Positions 39,756-48,938 of a DNA stretch of 64,000 bases are shown here, piece by piece. This DNA is from Pseudomonas sp. GTDB taxonomy: Bacteria > Pseudomonadota > Gammaproteobacteria > Pseudomonadales > Pseudomonadaceae. The notes under the pieces are model-generated. The model searched no databases. It saw only the letters and a list, made by a program, of their open reading frames with translations, and was not told the origin of the DNA. A program made the position numbers and the translations under genes. The first letter of the stretch is position 1, and every line of letters begins with the position of its first letter. The DNA is taken from NCBI GenBank assembly GCA_030699825.1, contig JAUYKV010000033.1:1-64000 (forward strand), in the 5' to 3' direction.

Positions 39756-40580
39756 ATGCGTTTAATTGTTTTGCTAGTCGCCCTCTGCCTCACCCTGCCC
39801 GCTCACGCCGAAGGCTTTATCAGCCGCCTGCTGCACAAACCGGTGCCCGGCGGCGTCGCCGTGGTCGACCTCGGTGCCGGCGCCACTGCACCCAGCGCCA
39901 GCTACCAGGGCAAACCGCTGCTGGTGATCCACGAGGACGGCCAGCGCTGGATCGCCATCGTCGGCCTGCCCCTGAGCAGCAAACCCGGCAGCCAGCAGAT
40001 CCAGGTCAACGGCAGTCAGACCCTGAGTTTCCAGGTCGCCAGCAAGCACTATGTCGAGCAGCGCATCACCGTCAAGAACCAGCAGCACGTCACCCCCAAC
40101 GCCGCCAACCTCAAGCGCATCCAGCGCGAACTGGCCGAGCAGACCCGCGCCTACCAGCAGTTCAGCCCGCGCCAGCCGAGCAACCTGCTGTTCGACAAGC
40201 CGGTCAACGGCCCGCTGTCCAGCCCCTTCGGCCTGCGCCGCTTCTTCAATGGCGAGGAGCGCAACCCGCACTCGGGCCTGGACTTCGCCGCCAACCGCGG
40301 CACCCCGATCAAGGCCCCGGCGGCCGGCACGGTGATCCTCACCGGCGACTACTTCTTCAACGGCAAGACGGTGTTCGTCGACCACGGCCAGGGCCTGATC
40401 AGCATGTTCTGTCACCTGTCGGAGATCGGTGTGAAGGTCGGCGACGAACTGCCCCGCGGCGGCGTGCTCGGCAAGGTCGGCGCCACCGGCCGGGCCACCG
40501 GACCGCACCTGCACTGGAACGTCAGCCTGAACGACGCGCGGATCGACCCGGCCATTTTCATCAGCGCATTCAAACCCTGA
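39756..40580 (+). CDS. Periplasmic M23-family metallopeptidase
   Basis: 274 residues: signal peptide 1-18 (cleavage after AHA), an N-terminal beta-rich domain, and a LytM/M23 domain (about 145-272) with zinc ligands in RNPHSGLDFA (H-x3-D) and GPHLHW (H-x-H). All four residues expected for activity are present, so it can cleave peptide cross-links of peptidoglycan. Unlike NlpD or EnvC there is no LysM domain or coiled coil. It follows xseA on the same strand. Confidence 0.93.
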   Translation: MRLIVLLVALCLTLPAHAEGFISRLLHKPVPGGVAVVDLGAGATAPSASYQGKPLLVIHEDGQRWIAIVGLPLSSKPGSQQIQVNGSQTLSFQVASKHYVEQRITVKNQQHVTPNAANLKRIQRELAEQTRAYQQFSPRQPSNLLFDKPVNGPLSSPFGLRRFFNGEERNPHSGLDFAANRGTPIKAPAAGTVILTGDYFFNGKTVFVDHGQGLISMFCHLSEIGVKVGDELPRGGVLGKVGATGRATGPHLHWNVSLNDARIDPAIFISAFKP

Positions 40581-40625
40581 AACACTGCCGTGATGCAGTG
40601 ACTTAGCCATAACGAGGGACTGCCG

Positions 40626-41168
40626 ATGCGCATCAAAACCGAGACTTCAACCCTGCTGATCATCGATATCCAGGCCCGCCTGTTCCCGGCCATCCATGAC
40701 AGCGCCGCACTGGCGGAAAACGCCCTGTGGCTGCAGCAGGTAGCGCAGCGCATCGGCGTGCCCGTGCTACTCACCGAGCAGTACAGCAAGGGCCTGGGGC
40801 AGACGATCCCGTCCTTGCGCGATGGCCACCAAGCCTCGGCCATTATCGAGAAGCTGCACTTTTCTGCGGTCAGCGAAGGCGAACTGTTCAAGCGTCCTGG
40901 CGGCGAACGAGCGCAGTTCGTGGTCTGCGGCAGCGAAGCGCATGTCTGCGTGCTGCAGACCGTGCTCGACCTGCTCGCCCAGGGCCGCCAGGTCTTCGTG
41001 GTGGCCGAGGCTGTCGGCTCGCGCCAGGCCTCGGACAAGGCACTGGCCCTGGCACGCATGCAGCAAGCCGGCGCCAGTATCGTATCGCAGGAAATGGTCG
41101 CCTTCGAATGGCTGGAACAGGCCGGCAACCCGCTGTTTCGTGAAGTGAGCAAGGCCTTCATTCGCTGA
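40626..41168 (+). CDS. Isochorismatase-family cysteine hydrolase (YcaC-like)
   Basis: 180 residues with the triad of the family: Asp14 (LIIDIQARLF), Lys76 (IEKLHFSA) and Cys108 (GSEAHVCVLQTVLDL). GAGGG lies seven bases before the ATG. Members hydrolyse amides, nicotinamide or isochorismate; the substrate of this short YcaC-like group is unknown. It stands between the M23 peptidase and the leuA leader region. Confidence 0.9.
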   Translation: MRIKTETSTLLIIDIQARLFPAIHDSAALAENALWLQQVAQRIGVPVLLTEQYSKGLGQTIPSLRDGHQASAIIEKLHFSAVSEGELFKRPGGERAQFVVCGSEAHVCVLQTVLDLLAQGRQVFVVAEAVGSRQASDKALALARMQQAGASIVSQEMVAFEWLEQAGNPLFREVSKAFIR

Positions 41169-41310
41169 TACAGCGGACTCATGCCATGCGCAACCATGGC
41201 TACGGGCAAAAAACCGCCGCGCAATTGTCGAGAACACCCACGCCACTCCACGCAATAAAAAACCACAAATAAAGCGCTAACGACCTTTATCACCAATTTT
41301 CAAGCGATGC

Positions 41311-41339
41311 TTGCCATCTTTAGCCCCACTGGTTAGGGT
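41311..41339 (+). promoter_or_regulatory. Candidate promoter of the leuA leader
   Basis: -35 TTGCCA (41311-41316), 17-base spacer, -10 TAGGGT (41334-41339). The -10 box is mediocre. The predicted start falls at about 41346-41348, on the ATG of the leader reading frame. Confidence 0.45.
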
Positions 41340-41346
41340 TCACGCC

Positions 41347-41523
41347 ATGAACACTAACCACACCCTCTTTCTCCTGCGGCAACAGCCAAGACCCACAGGG
41401 ATGTGGGAAATGCCGCTAGCCCGCCGGCGACCCCATGGATGGGGGGAGGTAGGAAAAACGCCGGGAGCGTTTTCGAGAGCGGGCGCGGCCCTCTGCCTGG
41501 TCGGCCAGCGACTGCGTGGCTGA
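41347..41523 (+). CDS. Possible leucine-responsive leader peptide of leuA
   Basis: A 58-codon frame starting MNTNHTLFLLRQQPRPTGMW. Three leucine codons occur within four codons (CTC TTT CTC CTG, residues 7-10), as expected for a leucine attenuator. Downstream lie a CCCC-ATGGAT-GGGG hairpin (41431-41444) and an AAAACGC/GCGTTTT hairpin (41455-41473) that could act as terminator parts. No Shine-Dalgarno sequence precedes it. It is long for a leader peptide, so only its first part may matter. The RNA role is inferred. Confidence 0.5.
   Translation: MNTNHTLFLLRQQPRPTGMWEMPLARRRPHGWGEVGKTPGAFSRAGAALCLVGQRLRG
41455..41473 (+). terminator. Possible attenuator hairpin upstream of leuA
   Basis: AAAACGC-CGGGA-GCGTTTT, whose 3' arm ends in T4. 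It lies within the putative leader region 130 bases before leuA. Confidence 0.45.
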
Positions 41524-41603
41524 TTCCTTACGCCAACGCCCCGTCCCATTTCTCAGATTCAGCCCGGCCCGCCGCTTGCGACCGTAGCTAAAAGGAACTT
41601 CAG

Positions 41604-43274
41604 ATGAGCATGCTCAAAGACCCGTCCAGCAAGTACCGCGCCTTCCCGGCCATCGACCTGCCAGATCGCACCTGGCCGTCGAAGTCCATCAGCGAGGTGC
41701 CGATCTGGTGCAGCTCGGACCTGCGCGACGGCAACCAGTCGCTGATCGAGCCTATGGACGCGGCGAAGAAGCTGCGCTTCTTCAAGACCCTGGTGCAGGT
41801 CGGCGTCAAGCAGATCGAAGTGGGCTTCCCCTCCGCTTCGCAGACCGACTTCGACTTCGTGCGCACCCTGATCGAAGACGGCCATATCCCCGATGACACC
41901 ACTATTCAGGTGCTGACCCAGGCCCGCGAAGACCTGATCAGCCGCACCTTCGAATCGCTGGTCGGGGCGAAAAAAGCCATCGTCCACGTCTACAACGCCA
42001 CCGCGCCGAGCTTCCGCCGCATCGTCTTCAACCAGGACAAGGCCGGGGTAGTCGCTATCGCGGTCAACGCCGCGCGGATCATCAAGCACCTCGCCGAGCA
42101 GCAACCGCAAACCCGCTGGACCTTCCAGTACTCGCCGGAGATCTTCACCTCCACCGAACTGCCCTTTGCCGTGGAAGTCTGCGATGCAGTGCTCGACGTG
42201 TGGCAGCCGACCCCGGACAACAAGGTCATCCTCAACCTGCCGGCCACCGTGGAAGTGGCCACGCCGAACGTCTACGCCGACCAGATCGAATGGTTCGGCC
42301 GCCATATCGGCCGCCGCGACAGCGTGCTGATCAGCCTGCACACCCACAACGACCGCGGCACCGGCGTGGCCGCCAGCGAACTGGGCCTGATGGCCGGCGC
42401 CGATCGGGTCGAAGGCTGCCTGTTCGGCAATGGCGAGCGCACCGGCAACGTCGACCTGGTCAACCTGGCGCTGAACCTCTACACCCAGGGCATACACCCC
42501 GGCCTGGACTTCTCCGACATCGACAACGTGCGCAAGGTGGTCGAGGAGTGCAACCAGCTCCCTGTGCACCCGCGCCACCCCTATGTCGGCGACCTGGTGC
42601 ACACCGCGTTCTCCGGCTCGCACCAGGACGCGATCCGCAAGGGCTTCAGCCAGCAGGACCCGAACGGCATCTGGGAAGTGCCCTACCTGCCGATTGACCC
42701 GGCCGACATCGGCCGCAGCTACGAGGCGGTGATCCGGGTCAACAGCCAGTCCGGCAAGGGCGGCATCACCTATCTGCTGGAGCAGGAATACGGCATCTGC
42801 CTGCCGCGGCGCATGCAGATCGAGTTCAGCCAGGTGGTGCAGAAGGAAACCGACCGCCTCGGCCTGGAAATGAGCGCCGCGCAGATCCACCAGTTGCTCG
42901 ACCGCGAGTATTTGCAAGCCACTGCGCCCTACGCCCTGAAAGGCCATCGCCTGCAGGAAGAGAACGGCACCAGCGCGGTGGATGTGGAAGTTGTCAGCGA
43001 GGGCGAAAGCCAGCACTGGCGCGGCATCGGCAAGGGCCCGCTGGAAGCCCTGGTGGCCGGCTTGCCGGTGACCGTGGAGATCATGGACTACAGCGAGCAC
43101 GCCATCGGCGCCGGCACCTACGCCAAGGCCGCAGCCTATATCGAACTGCGGGTGGGCGGCGGCCGCGCCCTGTATGGCGTGGGCATCGACGAGAACCTGA
43201 CCACGGCGAGCTTCCGCGCCCTGTTCAGCGCCTTGAACCGCGCCCTGGCCCAGGCCGAGGCGCAGGCGGCCTGA
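41604..43274 (+). CDS. leuA: 2-isopropylmalate synthase
   Basis: First committed step of leucine synthesis: condenses acetyl-CoA with 2-oxoisovalerate. 556 residues of the long LeuA type: catalytic TIM barrel (about 30-310; [20 protein letters not shown] with the metal-binding Asp, and [16 protein letters not shown] with the His-x-His pair), linker, and a C-terminal regulatory LeuA_dimer domain (about 425-550, leucine-binding). AAAGGAA lies upstream of the ATG. Terminator downstream at 43293-43318. Confidence 0.97.
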   Translation: MSMLKDPSSKYRAFPAIDLPDRTWPSKSISEVPIWCSSDLRDGNQSLIEPMDAAKKLRFFKTLVQVGVKQIEVGFPSASQTDFDFVRTLIEDGHIPDDTTIQVLTQAREDLISRTFESLVGAKKAIVHVYNATAPSFRRIVFNQDKAGVVAIAVNAARIIKHLAEQQPQTRWTFQYSPEIFTSTELPFAVEVCDAVLDVWQPTPDNKVILNLPATVEVATPNVYADQIEWFGRHIGRRDSVLISLHTHNDRGTGVAASELGLMAGADRVEGCLFGNGERTGNVDLVNLALNLYTQGIHPGLDFSDIDNVRKVVEECNQLPVHPRHPYVGDLVHTAFSGSHQDAIRKGFSQQDPNGIWEVPYLPIDPADIGRSYEAVIRVNSQSGKGGITYLLEQEYGICLPRRMQIEFSQVVQKETDRLGLEMSAAQIHQLLDREYLQATAPYALKGHRLQEENGTSAVDVEVVSEGESQHWRGIGKGPLEALVAGLPVTVEIMDYSEHAIGAGTYAKAAAYIELRVGGGRALYGVGIDENLTTASFRALFSALNRALAQAEAQAA

Positions 43275-43292
43275 CGCAGACCGCAACAGCAG

Positions 43293-43318
43293 AACGCCGG
43301 GCATTGCCCGGCGCTTTT
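43293..43318 (+). terminator. Intrinsic terminator of leuA
   Basis: AACGCCGGG-CATTG-CCCGGCGCTTTT, 19 bases after the leuA stop. Confidence 0.9.
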
Positions 43319-43346
43319 CATAGGGTGCCGGGAGAACGCAACAACA

Positions 43347-43415
43347 TAGCCTGGATAAGCGCCAGCGCAATCCGGGTGGCGTAATCCCGGATTGCGCCAA
43401 GGCTTATCCGGGCTA
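43347..43415. mobile_element. TA-bounded inverted repeat overlapping the amidase stop codon
   Basis: TA (43347-43348) followed by GCCTGGATAAGC and, inward from the other end, TA (43415-43414) followed by GCCCGGATAAGC; both arms continue with GCGCAATCCGGG. The right-hand TA plus the first G of the element is the TAG stop of the omega-amidase gene. Short, gene-free and palindromic; a candidate miniature element. Confidence 0.65.
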
Positions 43416-44195
43416 CCTCAATACGAATGCATCGGCATCCCGATCAGCCGGGAAACGCTGACGGTAGGCGGCCAACTGCGCAGCCGACAGCAGCACCCGG
43501 AACACCCCGGCCGCCGCACCGGCCTGCAGCAGGCTGTCGCCCTGGAAATCCAGCACCTGGCTGTCGCCGCTGTAGGCATGGCCCTTGCCGTCCTGCCCGA
43601 TGCGGTTCACCGCCGCCACATAACACAGGTTTTCTATCCCCCGCGCCGGCAGCAGGCGGTTCCAGTGCTGACGCCGCGCCGCTGGCCAGTTGGCGGTATA
43701 CAGCAGCAGGTCGGTGCTGTGCGGGTCGCGGCTCCAGACCGGGAAGCGCAGGTCGTAACAGATCAGCGGGCGGATGCGCCAACCGTTCAGCTCCAGCAAC
43801 AGTTGGTGCTCGCCCGCCGCGTAGTGCTTGTGCTCGCCGGCCATGCGAAACAGGTGGCGCTTGTCGTAATGCGCCAGGCTCCCATCCGGTCGCGCCCAGA
43901 GCAGACGATTGCGGTAGGAACCGTCAGCCGCCTGGATGATCAGGCTGCCGGTCACCACCGCATCGATGCGCGTGGCCTGCTCGCTCAACCACATGCTGGT
44001 CGGGCCGTTTTCCGGCTCGGCCAGGGCGGCCGAGTCCATGGAAAAACCAGTGCTGAACATCTCTGGCAGCACCACCAGGTCGGCGCCGCGGGCCTGCTCC
44101 AGCAGGGTTTCGAAGTGCGCGCGATTGGCCGCCGGATCCTGCCAGGCCAGTTCGCTCTGGATCAGCGCCAGTTCGAGATCGGGTTTATCGTTCAT
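43413..44195 (-). CDS. Carbon-nitrogen hydrolase, omega-amidase (YafV/Nit2-like)
   Basis: 260 residues with the nitrilase-fold triad: Glu45 (VVLPEMFSTGF), Lys about 111 (HYDKRHLFRMAGE) and Cys about 144 (PLICYDLRFPVW). Omega-amidases hydrolyse 2-oxoglutaramate or 2-oxosuccinamate made by glutamine or asparagine transaminases. Immediately upstream (46 bases) is an aminotransferase of the matching KAT/YbdL group, which fits a glutamine transaminase/omega-amidase pair used in methionine salvage. Its stop lies at the edge of a TA-bounded repeat. Confidence 0.92.
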   Translation of the reverse strand: MNDKPDLELALIQSELAWQDPAANRAHFETLLEQARGADLVVLPEMFSTGFSMDSAALAEPENGPTSMWLSEQATRIDAVVTGSLIIQAADGSYRNRLLWARPDGSLAHYDKRHLFRMAGEHKHYAAGEHQLLLELNGWRIRPLICYDLRFPVWSRDPHSTDLLLYTANWPAARRQHWNRLLPARGIENLCYVAAVNRIGQDGKGHAYSGDSQVLDFQGDSLLQAGAAAGVFRVLLSAAQLAAYRQRFPADRDADAFVLR

Positions 44196-44241
44196 CTGGA
44201 CTCCACTGTCTATCAGCCTGTAGCCGCAAATTTATTCGCCC

Positions 44242-45390
44242 CTAGACCGCGCATAATTTTTCCGCCGCCTGCGCCAGGGTTTCCTCGCGCTTGGCGAAGC
44301 ACAAACGCACCAGGCGCAGATCCTTGGGCGGCTGCTGGTAGAACACCGACACCGGAATGGCCGCCACGCCATGCTCGCGGGTCAGCCACTCGGCCATAGC
44401 CAGGTCGTCCAAGTCTGGACGAATCGAGGAATAGTCGACCAACTGAAAGTAGCTGCCGGCGGCGCGAACAAAGGTGAAGCGCGAATCCTTCAGCAAGTCG
44501 CAGAACAGGTCGCGCTTGGCCTGGTAGAAGGCCGGCAGCTCTTCGACATGCTCGGGATGCTCGGCCATGAAGTCGGCCAGCGCCCACTGCAGCGGGGTGA
44601 CGCCGCAGAAGCTGACGTACTGATGGACCTTGCGCAGTTCGGCGGAAAGCACAGGCGGCGCCACCACGTAGCCGGTCTTCCAGCCAGTGACGTGGTAGGT
44701 CTTGCCGAACGAGCTGACTACGAAGGCACGTTGGTACAGCTCCTCATGGGCTAGCACGCTGGCATGCCCGACCCCGTCGAACACCAGGTGCTCATAGACT
44801 TCGTCGCTGATCAGGTAGATATCGCGCTCGCGGATCAACGTCGCCAAGCGGTCCAGTTCGGCCGCCGAGATCAGCGCGCCGCTGGGGTTGTGCGGGCTAT
44901 TGAGGATGACCAGGCGGGTCCTGTCGCTCAGGGCATCGCCCAACCGTTGCCAGTCGATGGCAAAGCCCGGCAATGTCAGCGGCACATGCACGCAGCGCCC
45001 GCCGGCCAGCTCGACCGAGGGTTCGTAGCTGTCGTAACAGGGGTCGAAGACGATGACCTCGTCGCCTGGATTCACCAGCGCCTGGATCGCACAGAAGATC
45101 GCCTGGGTCGCCCCCGGCGTGATGGTCACCTCGCTGTCGGCATCGACCGAGCAGCCATAGCTGCGCGCGATCTTCGCCGCCACCTGCTCGCGCAAGGCCG
45201 GCAAGCCGGTCATCGGTGCGTACTGGTTATGGCCGGCGGCAATGTGCCGGCCGACCGCCTCGCGCAAGGCTTGCGGGCCATCGAAGTCGGGGAAACCCTG
45301 GGACAGGTTGAGCGCGCCGGTTGCCACAGCGAGCTGCGACATGCGGGTGAAGATGGTGGTGCCGACTTGCGGCAGTTTGCTGATGATCAT
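44242..45390 (-). CDS. Class I/II aminotransferase (methionine aminotransferase, YbdL-like)
   Basis: 382 residues, fold type I PLP enzyme. Start ISKLPQVGTTIFTRMSQLA, the AINLSQGFPDF-like motif (LNLSQGFPDFDGP), LNSPHNPSGA, and the PLP-lysine in VSSFGKTYHVTGWKTGYVVAP (Lys about 230). It belongs to the group that transaminates methionine, aromatic residues and glutamine with broad keto-acid acceptors. The neighbouring omega-amidase would make glutamine-dependent transamination irreversible. Confidence 0.92.
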   Translation of the reverse strand: MIISKLPQVGTTIFTRMSQLAVATGALNLSQGFPDFDGPQALREAVGRHIAAGHNQYAPMTGLPALREQVAAKIARSYGCSVDADSEVTITPGATQAIFCAIQALVNPGDEVIVFDPCYDSYEPSVELAGGRCVHVPLTLPGFAIDWQRLGDALSDRTRLVILNSPHNPSGALISAAELDRLATLIRERDIYLISDEVYEHLVFDGVGHASVLAHEELYQRAFVVSSFGKTYHVTGWKTGYVVAPPVLSAELRKVHQYVSFCGVTPLQWALADFMAEHPEHVEELPAFYQAKRDLFCDLLKDSRFTFVRAAGSYFQLVDYSSIRPDLDDLAMAEWLTREHGVAAIPVSVFYQQPPKDLRLVRLCFAKREETLAQAAEKLCAV

Positions 45391-45468
45391 CGATGACGAT
45401 ATTCCTGGATCAAGCGTGGGGCATGAGCGCTACTGATGCGGCAGGATAGCCCACCCCCCAGAAAGGCA

Positions 45469-45490
45469 AAAGGCACCCGCAGGTGCCTTT
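45469..45490 (-). terminator. Intrinsic terminator of der
   Basis: AAAGGCACC/GGTGCCTTT hairpin, T-run on the minus strand, 22 bases after the der stop. Symmetric, so it may also act on the other strand. Confidence 0.85.
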
Positions 45491-45511
45491 ATAGAGCGTC
45501 AGGCTACCGGG

Positions 45512-46984
45512 TCAACGCTTGTCCTTGCGCTTCTTCTCGGCCTTCTTGTGGTGAGTCATCAGACGGCGCTTCTTGTTCACCTGGCGGTCGGTGAGGGTGT
45601 TCTTGTTGCCCTCGTAGGGGTTCTCGCCGCCCTTGAACTCGATGCGGATCGGCGTACCGACCAGCTTGAGCACGCGCCTGTAGGTGTTTTCCAGGTAGCG
45701 CACATAGGACTTGGGTACTGCATCGACCTGGTTGCCGTGGATCACGATCAGCGGCGGGTTGGCGCCACCGAGGTGGGCGTAGCGCAGCTTGATCCGCCGA
45801 TTGTTGACCATGGGCGGCGCGTGATCGCCGACCGCGTCTTCGAGAATCTGGGTCAGGCGGTTGGTCGGCCAGCGGGTGATGGCCGACTTGAACGAGTCCT
45901 GCACCGACTTGTACAGATGGCCGACGCCGGTGCCGTGCAAGGCCGAGATGAAGTGGATATCGGCGAATTCGACGAAGAACAACCGGCGCTGCAACTCGGT
46001 CTTCACGTAGTCGCGTTCGCTGGGCTCCATGCCGTCCCACTTGTTCAGGGCGATGACCAGGGAGCGGCCGCTTTCCAGGACGAAGCCGAGCAGGTTGAGG
46101 TCGTGGTCGACCACCCCTTCGCGGGCATCCATGACGAACACCACGACGTTGGAGTCCTGGATGGCCTGGAGGGTCTTGACCACCGAGAATTTTTCCACCG
46201 CTTCGAAGATCTTGCCGCGCCGGCGCACGCCGGCGGTATCGATCAGGGTGTACTTCTCGCCATCGCGCTCGAAGGGAATATAAATGCTGTCGCGGGTGGT
46301 GCCGGCCTGGTCATAGACGATGACCCGGTCTTCACCGAGCATGCGGTTGACCAGGGTCGACTTGCCGACGTTGGGCCGGCCGATGATCGCCAGCTTGATC
46401 CCGTCCTTCTCGCTCGGGCCGGGAATGCGCTTGGCCTCCTGACCTTCGAGAACGATTTCTTCTTCCTCGCCCTCCTGCGGCTCGGTCTCATCCTTGGGGA
46501 AGGAGCCCAACACGGCTTCGAGCATCTGGGTGATGCCGCGGCCGTGGGCGCCGGCAATCGCCAGGGACTCGCCCATGCCCATGGAGGCGAACTCGGCGCG
46601 CGCCAGGTCGGGGTCGATATTGTCGACCTTGTTGATCACCAGGAAACTGTGCTTGTTACGCTTGCGCAGGTGCTCGCCGATCATCTGGTCCGAGGCCGAC
46701 AAACCGGCACGGGCGTCGACCATGAACAGTACGGCATCGGCTTCTTCGATGGCGTGCAGCGACTGCTCGGCCATCTTCGCATCGATGCCTTCTTCGTCAC
46801 CGGAGATACCGCCGGTGTCGATGACGATATAGGTTCGCCCCTGCCACTTGGCCTCGCCGTATTGGCGATCACGGGTCAGACCGGACAGGTCGCCGACAAT
46901 CGCGTCGCGGCTTTTGGTCAAGCGGTTGAATAGGGTGGACTTGCCGACGTTAGGGCGGCCCACCAGGGCAATTACGGGAACCAT
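45512..46984 (-). CDS. der: Ribosome-associated GTPase Der (EngA)
   Basis: Essential tandem-GTPase for 50S assembly. 490 residues: two G domains, each with a P-loop GRPNVGKST (about 8-16 and 203-211), DTGG/DTAG switch motifs and NKVD/NKWD motifs, and a C-terminal KH-like domain, ending in a lysine/arginine-rich tail ([20 protein letters not shown]). Start at 46984; two hairpins lie between bamB and this start, one of them terminator-like. Confidence 0.97.
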   Translation of the reverse strand: MVPVIALVGRPNVGKSTLFNRLTKSRDAIVGDLSGLTRDRQYGEAKWQGRTYIVIDTGGISGDEEGIDAKMAEQSLHAIEEADAVLFMVDARAGLSASDQMIGEHLRKRNKHSFLVINKVDNIDPDLARAEFASMGMGESLAIAGAHGRGITQMLEAVLGSFPKDETEPQEGEEEEIVLEGQEAKRIPGPSEKDGIKLAIIGRPNVGKSTLVNRMLGEDRVIVYDQAGTTRDSIYIPFERDGEKYTLIDTAGVRRRGKIFEAVEKFSVVKTLQAIQDSNVVVFVMDAREGVVDHDLNLLGFVLESGRSLVIALNKWDGMEPSERDYVKTELQRRLFFVEFADIHFISALHGTGVGHLYKSVQDSFKSAITRWPTNRLTQILEDAVGDHAPPMVNNRRIKLRYAHLGGANPPLIVIHGNQVDAVPKSYVRYLENTYRRVLKLVGTPIRIEFKGGENPYEGNKNTLTDRQVNKKRRLMTHHKKAEKKRKDKR

Positions 46985-47016
46985 TAGGCTCTCCACTTCG
47001 TTATTACAGAAAATAC

Positions 47017-47040
47017 AAAAGCCGCTGCAGGGGCAGCGGC
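47017..47040 (-). terminator. Terminator-like hairpin just before der
   Basis: GCCGCTGC-CCCT-GCAGCGGC followed by TTTTGTATTTT on the minus strand, only 33 bases before the der ATG. It can end the bamB transcript or attenuate read-through into der. Confidence 0.75.
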
Positions 47041-47064
47041 CGGAATTCACAGTACGAGATGGCT

Positions 47065-47089
47065 GGCTGCACGGCCTTGCCGTGCAGCC
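47065..47089 (-). other. Second hairpin between bamB and der
   Basis: GGCTGCACGGC-CTT-GCCGTGCAGCC, a perfect 11-bp stem with a three-base loop. No T-run follows. Together with the hairpin at 47017 it forms a tandem hairpin region. Confidence 0.6.
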
Positions 47090-47111
47090 TAACCAGCCCG
47101 CTAGCCATGGG

Positions 47112-48251
47112 TCACTTGATGGTCAGCGCGACCAGTTTGCCACCGTTACCGAATGCATACAGCCAGCCTCCGACCACCAGCGGACGAGCACGCAGGCCAT
47201 TGCTGTCGATGCGTTCACGACCGACGAAACGCCCATCGACCTGACTGATCAGGTGCAGATAGCCTTCCAGGTCGCCGACGGCTATGTAGCTGGAGACCAC
47301 TTCCGGCGCCGACAGCTGGCGACGCGCCAGGGCATCGTTGCTCCACAACGCCGACGAGGAACGCTCGTCGATGCCTTCTACCGTGCCGTTGGCCAGGCTG
47401 ACATAGACGTTGCCGAAGCCCTGGGCCACACCCACCGAGCTGGAAGCTTCGCGTTGCCACAGCACGCGCCCGCTTTCCATATCCAGCGCAGCGACACGAC
47501 CCTGGAAGCTGACCACATACAGGTTGCCACCCGACAGCAGCACGCCGCCGTCGATGTCCACCACGCGCTCAAGCTCGGAGCGCCCTTGCGGAATCGCCAC
47601 GCGCTGCTCCCAAACCGGAAGACCGCGCTGGGCATCGAGGGCAATGACCTTGCCACTGGACAGGCCGGCGATGGCCAGACGGTTGGTCAGCACCGGGCTG
47701 CTGGTGCCGCGCAGGGTCAGGACTGCCGGGGTGCTTTCGAAGATCCAGCGCTGGCTGCCGGTGTCGGCATCCAGGGCAATCAGACGATCGTCCTGGGTCT
47801 GCACCAGCACGATGTCGCCGTTGATCGCCGGGGCTGCCAGCACTTCACTGGTCACCCGTGCGCGCCACTTCTCCTCACCGGAGCTGGCATCGAGGGCAAT
47901 GATCTCGCCTTTCAGCGTGCCGACAACCACCAGGCCGTAACCGGCAGCCACGGCACCCGAAACCGGCAGATCCAGCTCTTGCTTCCAGATCACCTTGCCG
48001 GTCATGCGCTCGAGCGCCATGACCAGGCCTTCGACATCGGCCGCATAAATGCTGTCACCGTCGACAGCAGGTACCAGCATGTTGAAAGTTTTGCCCTGAC
48101 CTTTACCGATCGAACGGCTCCACTCTTTTTCAAGCGTTACTTCGCGCTCGAACTTGGGCAGCTCGGCCGGGGGAAGTTCCTTCTTGCTATTGCTGCTGCA
48201 ACCCACGGCCAAAACGGCCAGGGCCAGCAGTGCGGCATTTTTCCAACGCAT
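47112..48251 (-). CDS. bamB: Outer membrane protein assembly factor BamB
   Basis: Lipoprotein of the BAM complex that binds BamA. 379 residues: type II signal with lipobox LAVGC (Cys about 18), then an eight-bladed beta-propeller of PQQ-like repeats ([80 protein letters not shown]). An upstream ATG (48263) is possible, but its AGGGG would touch the codon. yfgM ends four bases earlier. Confidence 0.96.
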   Translation of the reverse strand: MRWKNAALLALAVLAVGCSSNSKKELPPAELPKFEREVTLEKEWSRSIGKGQGKTFNMLVPAVDGDSIYAADVEGLVMALERMTGKVIWKQELDLPVSGAVAAGYGLVVVGTLKGEIIALDASSGEEKWRARVTSEVLAAPAINGDIVLVQTQDDRLIALDADTGSQRWIFESTPAVLTLRGTSSPVLTNRLAIAGLSSGKVIALDAQRGLPVWEQRVAIPQGRSELERVVDIDGGVLLSGGNLYVVSFQGRVAALDMESGRVLWQREASSSVGVAQGFGNVYVSLANGTVEGIDERSSSALWSNDALARRQLSAPEVVSSYIAVGDLEGYLHLISQVDGRFVGRERIDSNGLRARPLVVGGWLYAFGNGGKLVALTIK

Positions 48252-48255
48252 CACG

Positions 48256-48900
48256 TCACACATCCCCTTTGGCCAAATCGTCGAGCTTCATTTGCAAGCC
48301 ACCCACGGCGGCCTCTTCGGCCAGCGCGGCCTTGGCTTTCACATAGGCGGCATAGGCGTCATCGCTGCGACCCAATTTCACCAACAGGTCGCCTTTGAGT
48401 TCTTCGCGGCTGGCGAGATAGGCCTGACCGGCATCGCCCTCGAGCAGTTTGAGCGCCTCTTCGACCTTGTCCTGGGCAGCCAGAACACGGGCCAGCCGCT
48501 GACGGGCCAATTCAGCCAGGGTGTCGTCCACCGGCTTGTCGAGGATCGCCTGCAACTCGGCCGCGGCGTCGTCCAGCTTGCCGGATTCGACAGCCACCTT
48601 GGCGACGAACAGGCGGCCGTACTGGGCATAGTGACTGCCGGCAAAATCGCTCTTGAGCGTGTTGGCCAGTTCGGCGACCTTGGCCGGATCAGGCTCGCCA
48701 CTCGGGTTCAACGCGGTTTCCAGCAGTTGCTGATAAACCATCGAAGCGCCATGAGCCTGGTTGGTCTGGTACTTTTGCCAGCCCTGCCAGCCAAACACCA
48801 GCACCAGCGCCAATACGCTGCCAGTGAGCAATGGCTTGCCGTTGCGCTGCCACCAGTCCTTGATTACCGCCAGCTCTTCATCATCGGTACGCGAAACCAC
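48256..48900 (-). CDS. yfgM: YfgM family ancillary SecYEG translocon subunit
   Basis: 214 residues starting at GTG 48900: a short cytoplasmic head (EELAVIKDWWQRNGKPLLTG), one transmembrane helix (SVLALVLVFGWQGWQKY, about 28-44), then a periplasmic TPR-like domain (YGRLFVAKVAVESGKLDDAA, LARQRLARVLAAQDKVEEAL). E. coli YfgM binds SecYEG with PpiD and helps outer-membrane protein delivery. It stands between hisS and bamB, in the usual order. Confidence 0.92.
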   Translation of the reverse strand: MVSRTDDEELAVIKDWWQRNGKPLLTGSVLALVLVFGWQGWQKYQTNQAHGASMVYQQLLETALNPSGEPDPAKVAELANTLKSDFAGSHYAQYGRLFVAKVAVESGKLDDAAAELQAILDKPVDDTLAELARQRLARVLAAQDKVEEALKLLEGDAGQAYLASREELKGDLLVKLGRSDDAYAAYVKAKAALAEEAAVGGLQMKLDDLAKGDV

Positions 48901-48938
48901 CCCAGATACTCCTATTCGCTAAATCGCTTAACAGCCCG

